Shown: positions 43,962 through 53,100 of the stretch, in pieces | How the letters are laid out: every line of letters starts with the position of its first letter | Position numbering within the stretch: position 1 is the first letter of the stretch | Origin: an uncultured Clostridia bacterium | GTDB lineage: Bacteria > Bacillota > Clostridia > Oscillospirales > Acutalibacteraceae | DNA: 64,000 bases | Assembly (NCBI GenBank): GCA_946555465.1 | Contig: CAMNST010000004.1 | Coordinates: 1 to 64,000, forward strand | Direction of reading: 5' to 3' | Made by a program: the position numbers and the translations under genes | Notes under the pieces: generated by a model | Databases searched by the model: none | Told to the model about the DNA's origin: nothing | Seen by the model: the letters and a program-made list of their open reading frames with translations, nothing else

Positions 43962-44809
43962 TATATCAATCCTTTAATATCGGAAGGGAAATCACAGTCA
44001 ATAACCATGTCTTTTCCCGTAATCGGGTGGGTAAAGTAAATTGTTTTGCAATGCAGTGCCTGACGGTCTATTTTGTCTGTATCACCGTTATAAAGCGTGT
44101 CACCAAGAAGCGGAGCGCCGATATGAGAAAAATGCACCCGTATCTGGTGGGTTCTTCCTGTTTCAAGGTTAATTTTAAGCAGGGTATTTTCACCGTCTGT
44201 TTTTACCGATTCCCAGTGGGTAACTGCTTTTTCACCGTCTTCAAAAACACCGCGTTTTATTATGCTGTCACCCATTCTTTTAATCGGCAGATCAATAGTA
44301 CCTTTACCCTCAAATATTCCGCTGCAAACTGCATAGTAATCTTTTTTTATTTTTCCTGCAAGTTTGCTTGCCGCAAGTTCATTTTTGGCAATCAGAACAA
44401 GGCCGCTTGTGTCTCTGTCAAGTCTATAAACTGCTCTGAAAGAGTTGTTGCTGTTCATATAGCATGCTGCGGCATTTGCAAGAGTATCACCTCTGTGATT
44501 TCTGCTTTCGTGAACAGGCATAAAGGCAGGCTTGTTTAAAACCAGAATATCTTCGTCGCTGTATACCGCCGATACCCTGTCTGTTTCAAGTTTTTCCGGC
44601 ATCTTGCCTTTGTCATCAATTTTAACAGCAAGAATATCACCTTCACTGATAAGATCAATAGCGCGGGCAAATTCACCGTTTTTAGTTATGCCGTTTTCAG
44701 TTCTTTTTAACTTTTTCAGCAGGGAAGAGGATATGCCGAAATTCTGCAGAAAATCACATATTCTTTTTGAATCATCTTCTTTAGTTATTTTAAAATTAAT
44801 AATTCTCAT
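43961..44809 (-). CDS. RluA-family rRNA pseudouridine synthase
   Basis: A 282-residue protein with an N-terminal S4-like domain (about 10-75) and the RluA catalytic domain. The catalytic aspartate is in VYRLDRDTSGLVL near residue 132, and TGRTHQIRVHFSHIGAPLLGD near 225 is the family end motif. It converts uridines in 23S rRNA or tRNA. The exact site is unknown. First gene of the luxS unit. No promoter is visible in the 52 bp above it apart from the ilvE terminator. Confidence 0.9.
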   Translation of the reverse strand: MRIINFKITKEDDSKRICDFLQNFGISSSLLKKLKRTENGITKNGEFARAIDLISEGDILAVKIDDKGKMPEKLETDRVSAVYSDEDILVLNKPAFMPVHESRNHRGDTLANAAACYMNSNNSFRAVYRLDRDTSGLVLIAKNELAASKLAGKIKKDYYAVCSGIFEGKGTIDLPIKRMGDSIIKRGVFEDGEKAVTHWESVKTDGENTLLKINLETGRTHQIRVHFSHIGAPLLGDTLYNGDTDKIDRQALHCKTIYFTHPITGKDMVIDCDFPSDIKGLI

Positions 44810-44820
44810 ACAAAAAAAGA

Positions 44821-44848
44821 AAACAGTCCCTAAACTTCGGGACTGTTT
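44821..44848 (-). terminator. Terminator of degV-ilvE
   Basis: A 10-bp stem AAACAGTCCC / GGGACTGTTT with loop of 8, followed on the minus strand by TTCTTTTTTT. Confidence 0.8.
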
Positions 44849-44861
44849 AAATTATAAATTA

Positions 44862-45923
44862 TCAGTCAACTTTTACAGTCCAGCCCATTTCGTCAGGCTT
44901 TGTACCAAACTGCATACCGGTAAGAGTGTCATAAAGTCTCTGGGTGAGTTCGCCTGTTTTGAAATCGTTGATTTCAACTGTTTCACCTTCGTATGTAAGA
45001 CCGCCGACAGGGCTGATAACAGCAGCAGTTCCTGTGCCGAATACTTCTTCAAGTTTTCCGTTTTTAGCGGCATCCATAATGAAGTCGATTGTAAATCTTG
45101 TTTCGTTTACTTTGTAACCCCATGATTTAAGGAGTTCAATACAACTCATTCTTGTTATACCGGGAAGAACTGTGCCTACTGTCGGAGCGGTATAAATTTC
45201 GCCGTCAACTTTGAACATAATGTTCATTGAGCCAACTTCTTCAACATATTTTCTTTCAACACCGTCGAGCCAGAGAACCTGAGAATAGCCGAGTTTATGA
45301 CCTTTTTCAGATGCAATGATTGATGCTGCGTAGTTGCCGCCGCATTTGATATAACCTGTTCCGCCGGGAGTTGCACGAACATATTCATCCTCAACGTAAA
45401 TTTTTACAGGGTTCATACCTTCTTCATAGTATGCGCCCGAAGGAGAGCAGATAATTATAAATTTATATTCATCAGCAGCCTTAACGCCGAGAACGGCTTC
45501 GGTTGCAATGGTGAAAGGTCTGATATAAAGGCTTGTATCAGGTTCTGAAGGAACCCAGTCTTTTTCTACACTTACAAGAGCCTTGACAGCCTCAACGAAA
45601 TCTTCAACCGGAATTTCAGGAATGCAGAGTCTGTTGTGAGTTGACTGCATTCTTTCTGCGTTTTTATCAGGTCTGAAAAGTTGAATATTTCCGTCGGGAG
45701 TTCTGTATGCTTTCAGCCCTTCAAAACATTCCTGAGCATAGTGGAATACAAGGGCAGACGGATCAAGAACAAGAGGCTGATAAGGTACGATTCTTGCATC
45801 GTGCCAGCCTTCACCTGTTTTATAGTCCATAATAAACATATGGTCGGTAAAGATGTTGCCGAATCCGAGTTTACCCTGTGGCTTTTCTTTTGGAGCCTTT
45901 GTAAGTTCATACTTGATTTCCAT
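44862..45923 (-). CDS. ilvE: Branched-chain amino acid aminotransferase
   Basis: A 353-residue fold-type IV PLP enzyme of the eukaryotic-like BCAT branch (FGNIFTDHMFIMDYK near residue 21, HYAQECFEGLKAYR near 61, the PLP lysine in GVERKYVEEVGSMN near 223, GTGTAAVISPVG near 302). It makes leucine, isoleucine and valine from their keto acids. AAGAGGT lies above the ATG. It follows the DegV gene by 34 bp with no promoter between. Confidence 0.94.
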   Translation of the reverse strand: MEIKYELTKAPKEKPQGKLGFGNIFTDHMFIMDYKTGEGWHDARIVPYQPLVLDPSALVFHYAQECFEGLKAYRTPDGNIQLFRPDKNAERMQSTHNRLCIPEIPVEDFVEAVKALVSVEKDWVPSEPDTSLYIRPFTIATEAVLGVKAADEYKFIIICSPSGAYYEEGMNPVKIYVEDEYVRATPGGTGYIKCGGNYAASIIASEKGHKLGYSQVLWLDGVERKYVEEVGSMNIMFKVDGEIYTAPTVGTVLPGITRMSCIELLKSWGYKVNETRFTIDFIMDAAKNGKLEEVFGTGTAAVISPVGGLTYEGETVEINDFKTGELTQRLYDTLTGMQFGTKPDEMGWTVKVD

Positions 45924-45957
45924 TTTTTATATTACCTCTTTTTTATGAATTGTTTAA

Positions 45958-46815
45958 TTAATATTCGTATGAAACGATAATTCCTCCGTCGGAGGCGTAA
46001 AGCGAATTAAGACCCGATGCCTTAATTATTTCAATACTTTTATAATCTGTTTTTTCCTCAATTTTTTTTGCTAAAAATTCGCCTTTTTCTTTGCAGCAAA
46101 CATGGGTAACCACCACGCTTTTTCCGTCAAGATTTTTATCTTTAACGTCTGCCGCAATGAAGTTTGCAATTTTGGTAAGTGCTCTGTTTGTCGTAAGGTC
46201 CTGACCGGCAAGTGAAATATTGCCTTCGGTTGTTCTTTTGCAAATTATTTTAACTTTGATTTTTTCAAAAACACTTGCAGCGAGAGCAAAAAGTCTGCCG
46301 TTCTTTTTTAATGCGTCAAAACTTTCAAGGCAGAAATATAAACCTGTGTTATTAACAATATAATCTTCAACAACACTTACAATTTCGTCAAAATCTTTGC
46401 CTTGTTCTGCAAGGTCTTTGATAAGATGCGCAATTATTGTTTCAAGACCCGATGTGGCAAGTGAGTTGAAAACATGAATTTTTTTGCCGTCATTATGTTC
46501 TTCTTCATAAAGCATTTTGCCTTGCAAAGCACTGTTGTATGTTCCGCTGAGTTTATCTGTAATTGTTAAAACATATACGCTGTCGAAATCGCCCTCGTAG
46601 GCTTCTTTAAACAAATCAGGGGCGGGGCAGGCAGATTTTGCCATTCCTCCGTTTGCTTTCATTCTTGAAATAAAATCATCCTGGTCAAAATTTTCATCAT
46701 CAGAAATGATATAATCCTCAATTTCAAGGGTAAGCGGCACAACAGAAAAATTGTTCCACTTTTTCATATCATCTGATAAGTCACAGCAACTGTCTACAAC
46801 TATTTTAAAACTCAT
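45958..46815 (-). CDS. DegV-family fatty-acid-binding protein
   Basis: A 285-residue DegV/EDD protein. The opening VVDSCCDLS (residues 5-13), TITDKLSGTYNSALQGK near 92 and the C-terminal two-domain layout fit the family. Members bind fatty acids, and some (FakB) feed the FakA kinase. No fakA is in view. First gene of a unit with ilvE, behind a strong promoter. Confidence 0.88.
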   Translation of the reverse strand: MSFKIVVDSCCDLSDDMKKWNNFSVVPLTLEIEDYIISDDENFDQDDFISRMKANGGMAKSACPAPDLFKEAYEGDFDSVYVLTITDKLSGTYNSALQGKMLYEEEHNDGKKIHVFNSLATSGLETIIAHLIKDLAEQGKDFDEIVSVVEDYIVNNTGLYFCLESFDALKKNGRLFALAASVFEKIKVKIICKRTTEGNISLAGQDLTTNRALTKIANFIAADVKDKNLDGKSVVVTHVCCKEKGEFLAKKIEEKTDYKSIEIIKASGLNSLYASDGGIIVSYEY

Positions 46816-46866
46816 TTAAATCTTACCTTTCGGTGAACTGTTTAGCAATATTTTTTATATAATAAA

Positions 46867-46895
46867 ATTATACTCTTTTATTCAATAATAGTCAA
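46867..46895 (-). promoter_or_regulatory. Promoter of degV-ilvE
   Basis: Minus strand TTGACT (46895-46890), 17-bp spacer and TATAAT (46872-46867). Confidence 0.8.
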
Positions 46896-46914
46896 TAAAA
46901 ACAAAGATTATCTA

Positions 46915-48300
46915 TTAAAATCTGTAATTGCCGATGTATTCTCTTGCACTTTCAATCTGCATTTCAACACTCTGCACCGCAGGACCGCCTGCAACAAGTC
47001 TGTCATTTACGCATTTTTCAAGGTTAATTGCGGTATACACTTTTTCATCAAACAGATCACAAACCGCCTTGTATTCTTCGAGCGGAAGTGTTTCAAGAGT
47101 AAGATTTTTATCAATGCAAAGAGCCACAAGTTCGCCGGTTGCCTTGTATGCATCTCGAAAAGCAAGTCCTTTGCCGACAAGATAATCCGCGCAGTCTGTA
47201 GCATTAATGAAACCTTTTGCAGCCGCATTTCTCATATTGTCTTTGAGAACGGTCATTGTGTCTATCATTGGAGTGAATGCATTAAGACACATTTTAACAG
47301 TATCAACAGCATCAAATATTGCTTCTTTATCCTCCTGCATATCTTTATTATACGCAAGGGCAATGCCTTTCATAACGGTAAGAAGAGTGGTTAAATCACC
47401 AAAAACTCTTCCGCTTTTACCGCGTACAAGTTCTGCTATATCAGGATTTTTTTTCTGCGGCATAATGCTTGAACCGGTTGAAAAAGCATCGTCAAGTTCA
47501 ATGAATTTGAATTCCCACGAACACCACATAATGATTTCTTCGCTGAATCTTGAAAGGTGAACCATAATAAGTGATAATGCTGCTGCAAGTTCAATGCAGA
47601 AATCTCTGTCGGAAACACCGTCAAGACTGTTTGCCGAAATGCTGTCAAATCCGAGCAGGTCGGCAACCATTTCTCTGTCGAGCGGATATGTTGTGCCTGC
47701 AAGAGCGCCGCTGCCAAGCGGAAGTACATTCATTCTTCTTTTAACATCTTTAAGTCTGTCTAAATCTCTGCACAGCATGGATGCATATGCCATTAAATGA
47801 TGGGCAAAAGTGATTGGCTGTGCCCTCTGAAGATGCGTGTAACCGGGCATAATTGTGTGTTTGTTTTCTTCTGCTTTGCTGCAGAGAACAGAAATAAGAT
47901 TTTTAACTTTTTCACTGATTTCATCAACTTCATTTTTAAGTACCATTCTTATATCAAGAGCAACCTGGTCGTTTCTTGATCTTGCGGTATGAAGTCTTTT
48001 GCCGGTCTGACCCAATCTTGCAGTAAGTTCACCTTCAACAAAAGTATGAATGTCTTCTGCTTCCATATCAATTTCAAGTCTGCCGCTTTTTATATCACCA
48101 AGGATTTCCATAAGTCCTTCTGTGATTTTTTCACTTTCGCTCTGTTCAATGATACCTGCCGCACCAAGCATTGTTGCATGAGCAATGCTGCCTTTTATAT
48201 CTTCTTCAAACATTCGGCAGTCAAATTTTATTGAAGAGTTAAAATCATTGGTTTCTTTGGCAAGTTCTTTTTTAAATCTGCCTTTCCATAATTGTGCCAT
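46915..48300 (-). CDS. argH: Argininosuccinate lyase
   Basis: A 461-residue fumarase-superfamily lyase; length normal when started at ATG 48300 (MAQLWKGRF). The signature TGSSIMPQKKNPD lies near residue 270 and the first conserved block VEGELTARLGQTGKRLHTAR near 85. It cleaves argininosuccinate to arginine and fumarate. Longer frames start inside the argG terminator and are rejected. ATG 48312, behind GAAAGG, is an alternative. It lies 93 bp after argG with a terminator between. Confidence 0.94.
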   Translation of the reverse strand: MAQLWKGRFKKELAKETNDFNSSIKFDCRMFEEDIKGSIAHATMLGAAGIIEQSESEKITEGLMEILGDIKSGRLEIDMEAEDIHTFVEGELTARLGQTGKRLHTARSRNDQVALDIRMVLKNEVDEISEKVKNLISVLCSKAEENKHTIMPGYTHLQRAQPITFAHHLMAYASMLCRDLDRLKDVKRRMNVLPLGSGALAGTTYPLDREMVADLLGFDSISANSLDGVSDRDFCIELAAALSLIMVHLSRFSEEIIMWCSWEFKFIELDDAFSTGSSIMPQKKNPDIAELVRGKSGRVFGDLTTLLTVMKGIALAYNKDMQEDKEAIFDAVDTVKMCLNAFTPMIDTMTVLKDNMRNAAAKGFINATDCADYLVGKGLAFRDAYKATGELVALCIDKNLTLETLPLEEYKAVCDLFDEKVYTAINLEKCVNDRLVAGGPAVQSVEMQIESAREYIGNYRF

Positions 48301-48340
48301 AATCGTTAACATAGCCTTTCTGCTGATTTGCTGTATTTCT

Positions 48341-48368
48341 AAAAAGGGCATTGGAAAAACCAACGCCC
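48341..48368 (-). terminator. Terminator between argG and argH
   Basis: On the minus strand GGGCGTTGG / CCAATGCCC (one G-U pair) with loop TTTTT, followed by TTTTT. It would lower argH expression relative to argG unless readthrough is controlled. Confidence 0.7.
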
Positions 48369-48392
48369 GATCAGTGAATTTATAAAAATGAA

Positions 48393-49628
48393 TTAGTCAT
48401 TGTTTTCACGCTGTGCATCAAGAAGTGCTTTAACCTTGATTGAAAGACCGAAAAGGTTAATAAATCCTGCTGAGTCAGCCTGATTGTATGCACCGCCGTC
48501 TTCGCCGAATGATGCAATGTTTTCGTCATAAAGGGTATAAGGAGAGGTAATTCCGGCATTGATGATGTTGCCTTTGTAGAGTTTGAGTTTTACATCACCG
48601 GTAACGGTTTCCTGAGTTTTGTCAACGAAAGCGGAAAGTGCTTCGCGAAGAGGAGTGAACCATAAACCATTGTATACAAGTTCGCCGAATTTTTGGGCAA
48701 CAAGTTTTTTGTAATGAGAAGTTTCGCGGTCGAGTGTAATCATTTCGAGAAGTTCGTGAGCCTTATAAAGAATAGCACCGCCTGGTGTTTCATAAACGCC
48801 TCTGCTCTTCATACCTACAAGACGGTTTTCAACTATGTCGAGAAGACCGATACCGTTTGCACCGCCGATTTCGTTGAGTTTTTCGACAATGGCAAGTGCT
48901 TTCATTTCTTCACCGTCAATAGCGGTAGGAACACCTTTTTCAAAATGAAGAGTAATATAAGTCGGTTCGTCAGGAGCCTGTTCCGGGCACACGCCGAGTT
49001 CAAGAAAACCTTCTTTTGAATACATTGGTTCGTTGGCAGGATCTTCAAGGTCAAGACCTTCATGGCTGAGATGCCAAACATTCTTATCTTTTGAATAGTT
49101 TGTTTCACGGTTTATTTTAAGCGGAATATTGTGAGCCTCTGCGTATTCAATTTCTTCTTCACGCGATTTGATATCCCACTCACGCCATGGTGCAATAATT
49201 TCCATCTGAGGAGCAAATGCCTTCAGAGTAAGTTCAAAACGAACCTGGTCATTGCCTTTGCCTGTGCAGCCGTGGCATATTGCGTCGGCGCCTTCTTTAA
49301 TTGCAATGTCGGCAAGTCCTTTTGCGATGCATGGACGTGCATGTGATGTGCCGAGAAGATAGGTTTCGTAATCTGCACCTGCCTTGAGGCAAGGGAAGAT
49401 GTAGTCTTCAACATATTCATCTTTTAAATCAAGAACGTAAAGTTTTGAAGCACCTGTTTTGATTGCTTTTTCTTCAAGTCCGTCAAGTTCTGTGCCCTGT
49501 CCAACGTCACCTGATACTGCAATTACTTCGCAGTTGTTATAATTTTCCTTGAGCCAAGGAATGATGATTGATGTATCAAGTCCGCCTGAATATGCAAGCA
49601 CAACTTTTTTAATATCTTTTTTTTCCAT
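48393..49628 (-). CDS. argG: Argininosuccinate synthase
   Basis: A 411-residue enzyme with the PP-loop [15 protein letters not shown] near residue 13, the [12 protein letters not shown] block near 92 and [15 protein letters not shown] near 117. It joins citrulline and aspartate using ATP. Start ATG 49628 has AAGGAG 9-10 bp upstream. A promoter and ARG-box-like sites lie above it. Confidence 0.96.
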   Translation of the reverse strand: MEKKDIKKVVLAYSGGLDTSIIIPWLKENYNNCEVIAVSGDVGQGTELDGLEEKAIKTGASKLYVLDLKDEYVEDYIFPCLKAGADYETYLLGTSHARPCIAKGLADIAIKEGADAICHGCTGKGNDQVRFELTLKAFAPQMEIIAPWREWDIKSREEEIEYAEAHNIPLKINRETNYSKDKNVWHLSHEGLDLEDPANEPMYSKEGFLELGVCPEQAPDEPTYITLHFEKGVPTAIDGEEMKALAIVEKLNEIGGANGIGLLDIVENRLVGMKSRGVYETPGGAILYKAHELLEMITLDRETSHYKKLVAQKFGELVYNGLWFTPLREALSAFVDKTQETVTGDVKLKLYKGNIINAGITSPYTLYDENIASFGEDGGAYNQADSAGFINLFGLSIKVKALLDAQRENND

Positions 49629-49673
49629 ATTTAAATCTCCTTAAAATAATTAATTATTAATTTATCGAATACC

Positions 49674-49702
49674 ATTATAATAATCCTTTAAAGTAAATGC
49701 AA
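49674..49702 (-). promoter_or_regulatory. Promoter of argG
   Basis: Minus strand TTGCAT (49702-49697), 17-bp spacer and TATAAT (49679-49674). Confidence 0.8.
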
Positions 49703-49718
49703 CCCCTTTTAACAAGTT

Positions 49719-49773
49719 TGTATAATTATTCAAAATATACTGCAATATACGCCGATAATTGTATAAAATTACA
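49719..49773 (-). promoter_or_regulatory. Two candidate ARG boxes upstream of argG
   Basis: Read on the minus strand, TGAATAATTATACA (49732-49719) and TGTAATTTTATACA (49773-49760) resemble the ArgR/AhrC box TGAATA-N2-TATTCA with one to four mismatches. They sit 17 and 58 bp above the -35, at spacing of about four helical turns from each other. Confidence 0.4.
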
Positions 49774-49993
49774 AATACAAATGCTTTTGCAAGTGCCTGA
49801 ATCATAAAATTTTTAAAAATTGTGCAAACTTTGTGTAAATCTTATATATAAATATGTATACGAAAATTTAAGAGAGCGGGACTTAAAATGATAATAATTT
49901 TCAAAAAACAGCAAAAATCAACAGGGTTTATTGCATTATACAAATTGTAAACAATGTGTAAACTTTTTGATAAAAAACTTTTTTTCTTTTTTG

Positions 49994-50022
49994 TTGACAT
50001 AGCCATTTTGCTGCGTTATAAT
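49994..50022 (+). promoter_or_regulatory. Promoter of the giant surface protein
   Basis: A near-consensus promoter: TTGACA (49994-49999), 17-bp spacer and TATAAT (50017-50022). It predicts high expression. Confidence 0.9.
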
Positions 50023-50027
50023 AAATA

Positions 50028-50176
50028 CGTATTATATTAAGTTAAATGGGAGTTTTATACCCATTTATCCGCAAAATCGGTTTGGGGTTCGGTTTCTGCA
50101 TCTCTCGTATGGTCAGAAACGATGTGCAAAAATCTGCTTGAAATTCGGTTTTGTCAAAATTAAGGAGGAAAAGTTT
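50028..50176 (+). promoter_or_regulatory. Structured 5' leader of the giant surface protein
   Basis: An untranslated leader of about 145 nt. Two hairpins are evident: AAATGGG / CCCATTT (50044-50050 with 50060-50066) close to the 5' end, and GTTTCTG / CAGAAAC (50092-50098 with 50114-50120). Neither is followed by a T tract, so it looks like an mRNA-stabilising leader and not a terminator. AAGGAGG lies 8 bp above the start. Confidence 0.5.
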
Positions 50177-53100
50177 ATGAAAACAAAAGTTTCTAAAAGA
50201 ATTTTATCCGTTTTCCTTGCTGTATTAATGATGGTTACATCTATACCTATGATGGCATTTTCAGCAAGTGCTGCCGATAATACAGAGGCATCTCTTAGGG
50301 CAGCAATGAAATCGTTTGAGACCAAAATGTCTCAGACCGGTACAACTACTTATACGAATACTCTTGCTGCATATGATGCATATGTTGAAGCAAAGGCAAC
50401 CCTTGATGCTGTTACTTACGGTTCTGCATCTGTTAATTATGCCAATGCTGCAACAAAACTTGAAAATGCAGTAAAAGCAATGCAGCCATGGACCCCTTAT
50501 AAAGGTACTGCTGTTCCGAGTTTCTATGAAGACAGCACCGGCGGCGATTACGATGCAGTTTATAAAGACGGCGTTCACGCTGCTAACCTGCTTTACTCAC
50601 CTCAGGTTGTTAACGGAAATAGAACAGTAAGTTCCGGTATTCCGGGCGTTACACTGGAAATCTGGCAGCCAACCTCAACCGTTATGCTTTATGATGGCGA
50701 AACAACTCCGGCTATGCCGATACTTTTGCTGGGTCAGAAAAGTACAACAAACGGCAGAAATCTGTTCCAACTTTATCCGAGTAAGCCTGCTTCTGCTGAC
50801 GCAAATGAAAATTTTGCAATGGTAGACGAGTATTGGAGAACTCATGGTGGAAAGGCAAACAGAACCCATAACTGGACATGGAGTTATGTTGACACATCTT
50901 CTGAATATGCTGAGGTTTTGGCTACAGCAGGTACTCCAGGCAATAACAAATTGACTTTCACCAATAACAGCAATATCTTTTCCAGAACTTACTATTGGGC
51001 TTCAGGTGCGAACTCAATGAAGTTTATCGGCGGTGAAAATCTTACAGGTTATTCACAGAGTTATGTAGTTGACTGGCGTCACACTACAGGCGATCAGGCA
51101 AATGACTTTTATAATACCGCAACAACTTATCCGATTTATGTAATCAATTACAAAGCACTCAGAGATCAGATTTCCACAACTCTTGCTGCTCTTCGTGAAA
51201 TGGATTTTGCCAATTACGATGAGGGCGGTATAAGAACAGTTGTTGCTGCTATTGATTCAGCTTTGGCACTTGATCCTAACTCTTATTTCACAAATGTAAC
51301 AGATGCTCAGGCTTCTGTAAAGAATTGTGCTGACGCAATCAAAAATGCAACTGAAGCAATTAAAAATGCGCAGACAACTGCCAATGCAGACGCATATAAG
51401 CAGATGAGAACTGCAATCAGCAATTCAAAGGCTGCATTTGACAAAACAAATAACGACAAGATTTATACAGATGCTTCATGGAGCGATTTTGAAACTGCAT
51501 ATGTTGCAGCAAGAAATATTATGGCAAATCTGCCTTCAACTCTCTATACCAATGCGGATGCAGCAGCAACTGCAGCATCAAATCTTTCAACTGCATTTGG
51601 AAATCTTGACCCGGTTAAGCAAAAAGTTGATGCTTCTTCTCTTACTGCAGTAATTGAAGAGTTCTTTGCTTATGATAATATTTTCACTCCTGAATCATAC
51701 GAGGCTGCACTTGCAGTTATAAATGCTGCAAAAATAGCAGTTTGGGGTTCAGTTGAAAATTACCCTGCTCCCGGTAACCTTCCGGATGATTCGGAAGAAG
51801 CACAGCAGTTAGTTGCCGAATGGACGCAGAAAGTTAAAGATGCTATCAAATCTCTCAGACTCAGTATGTCTGTAAGAGTATCACTTGCTGACGGTTCAAG
51901 AATGTCATTTGAAGATGCAAGAGTATTGGAAGATTTGGTAAAAAATAATAAGAGCGATTATGTTGATTATCCAACATACCAAAAAGCACTCAGTGATGCA
52001 GATGCTTACGTAAGAACTGTTGCTGAAACAGACTTTACAAATTTTGATAATCAGTATAATGAATATACTGCACAGGTTCAGAAACTTGTTAATGCATATA
52101 ATACTCTTCTTGAAGGAAAGTCATTTGTAAAACTTCCGGACGGCACACTTTCAAAAACAGGTGCTATGATAACCATGCAGGATCTTACCAGTTCTGATAA
52201 TGGCGCCACATCCATAACATTCTCATATAACAACAGCGGTGTTGTTATTAAGACAACGCATGATGCCGCAACAATTAAATACGGTAACGCTCAGGTTAAG
52301 TACAGCGTAGGCATAAAAGACCTTGACAACAATATGCTCGACAGTATTTCTATTCATGCTACTGCACCTACAATCGGCGGAAATAATGCAAAGAACCATA
52401 TTTCAGGCAGCGGTCCTCAGAGTTATTCAACACCAAAGTCTCTTACAACTGACCAGTTGGAAACATATAAAGCCATAATTGATTATAATAATTTCTCACT
52501 CTCAAACATCAGATACACAGGTCAGGAGGATAACTGGAATGTTAAGAGAATCCTTACAACGCAGGATGGTACAGCAATTACAGATGCAAGTGTTGCGGAG
52601 TCAATGGATTTAACCGGTATTTTAGGAACAACTGACGGAAAGAGTGCAGACCCGGGTCATGGCGGTGTATTCGCAAAATCAGCAGACGGAAGCACACCCG
52701 GTATAGTAAACATCAGTGCCGATCTTAATTATCATGTTGAGGCAACAGAAAAACAAACCCTTACAGAGTCTACAGTTCCGGTAAGTACAACTTACAACAT
52801 TGGCAGCAAAGGTGATACGTATTTCGGTGCAGTTGCAATCTGGAACTGCCAGAATTTCACGAACTGGTCTGCATATGACTATGTAACTTCTGCAACAAAT
52901 AATGAACCTATCAACACAAGCGTAACCGTTGTTGATATTTCAAATCTTGTTGATCTTTGCGAACTTTGTGACCCGATTCTTGATGAAGTAGAGAGAGACG
53001 GACATAAGTACACAGATATAACGTATAATGCATTTACAAAAGCACTCAGAGAAGCAAAGACACCTATGAACTATACACAGTTAAGTGCTTCTCAGATTCT

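Noticed and set aside
48301..48363. Longer argH start
   Set aside because: It begins inside the argG terminator hairpin. Starting at 48300 gives the standard length.
50138..50176. N-terminal extension of the giant surface protein
   Set aside because: The AAGGAGG ribosome site lies inside the extension, and a normal signal peptide begins at 50177.
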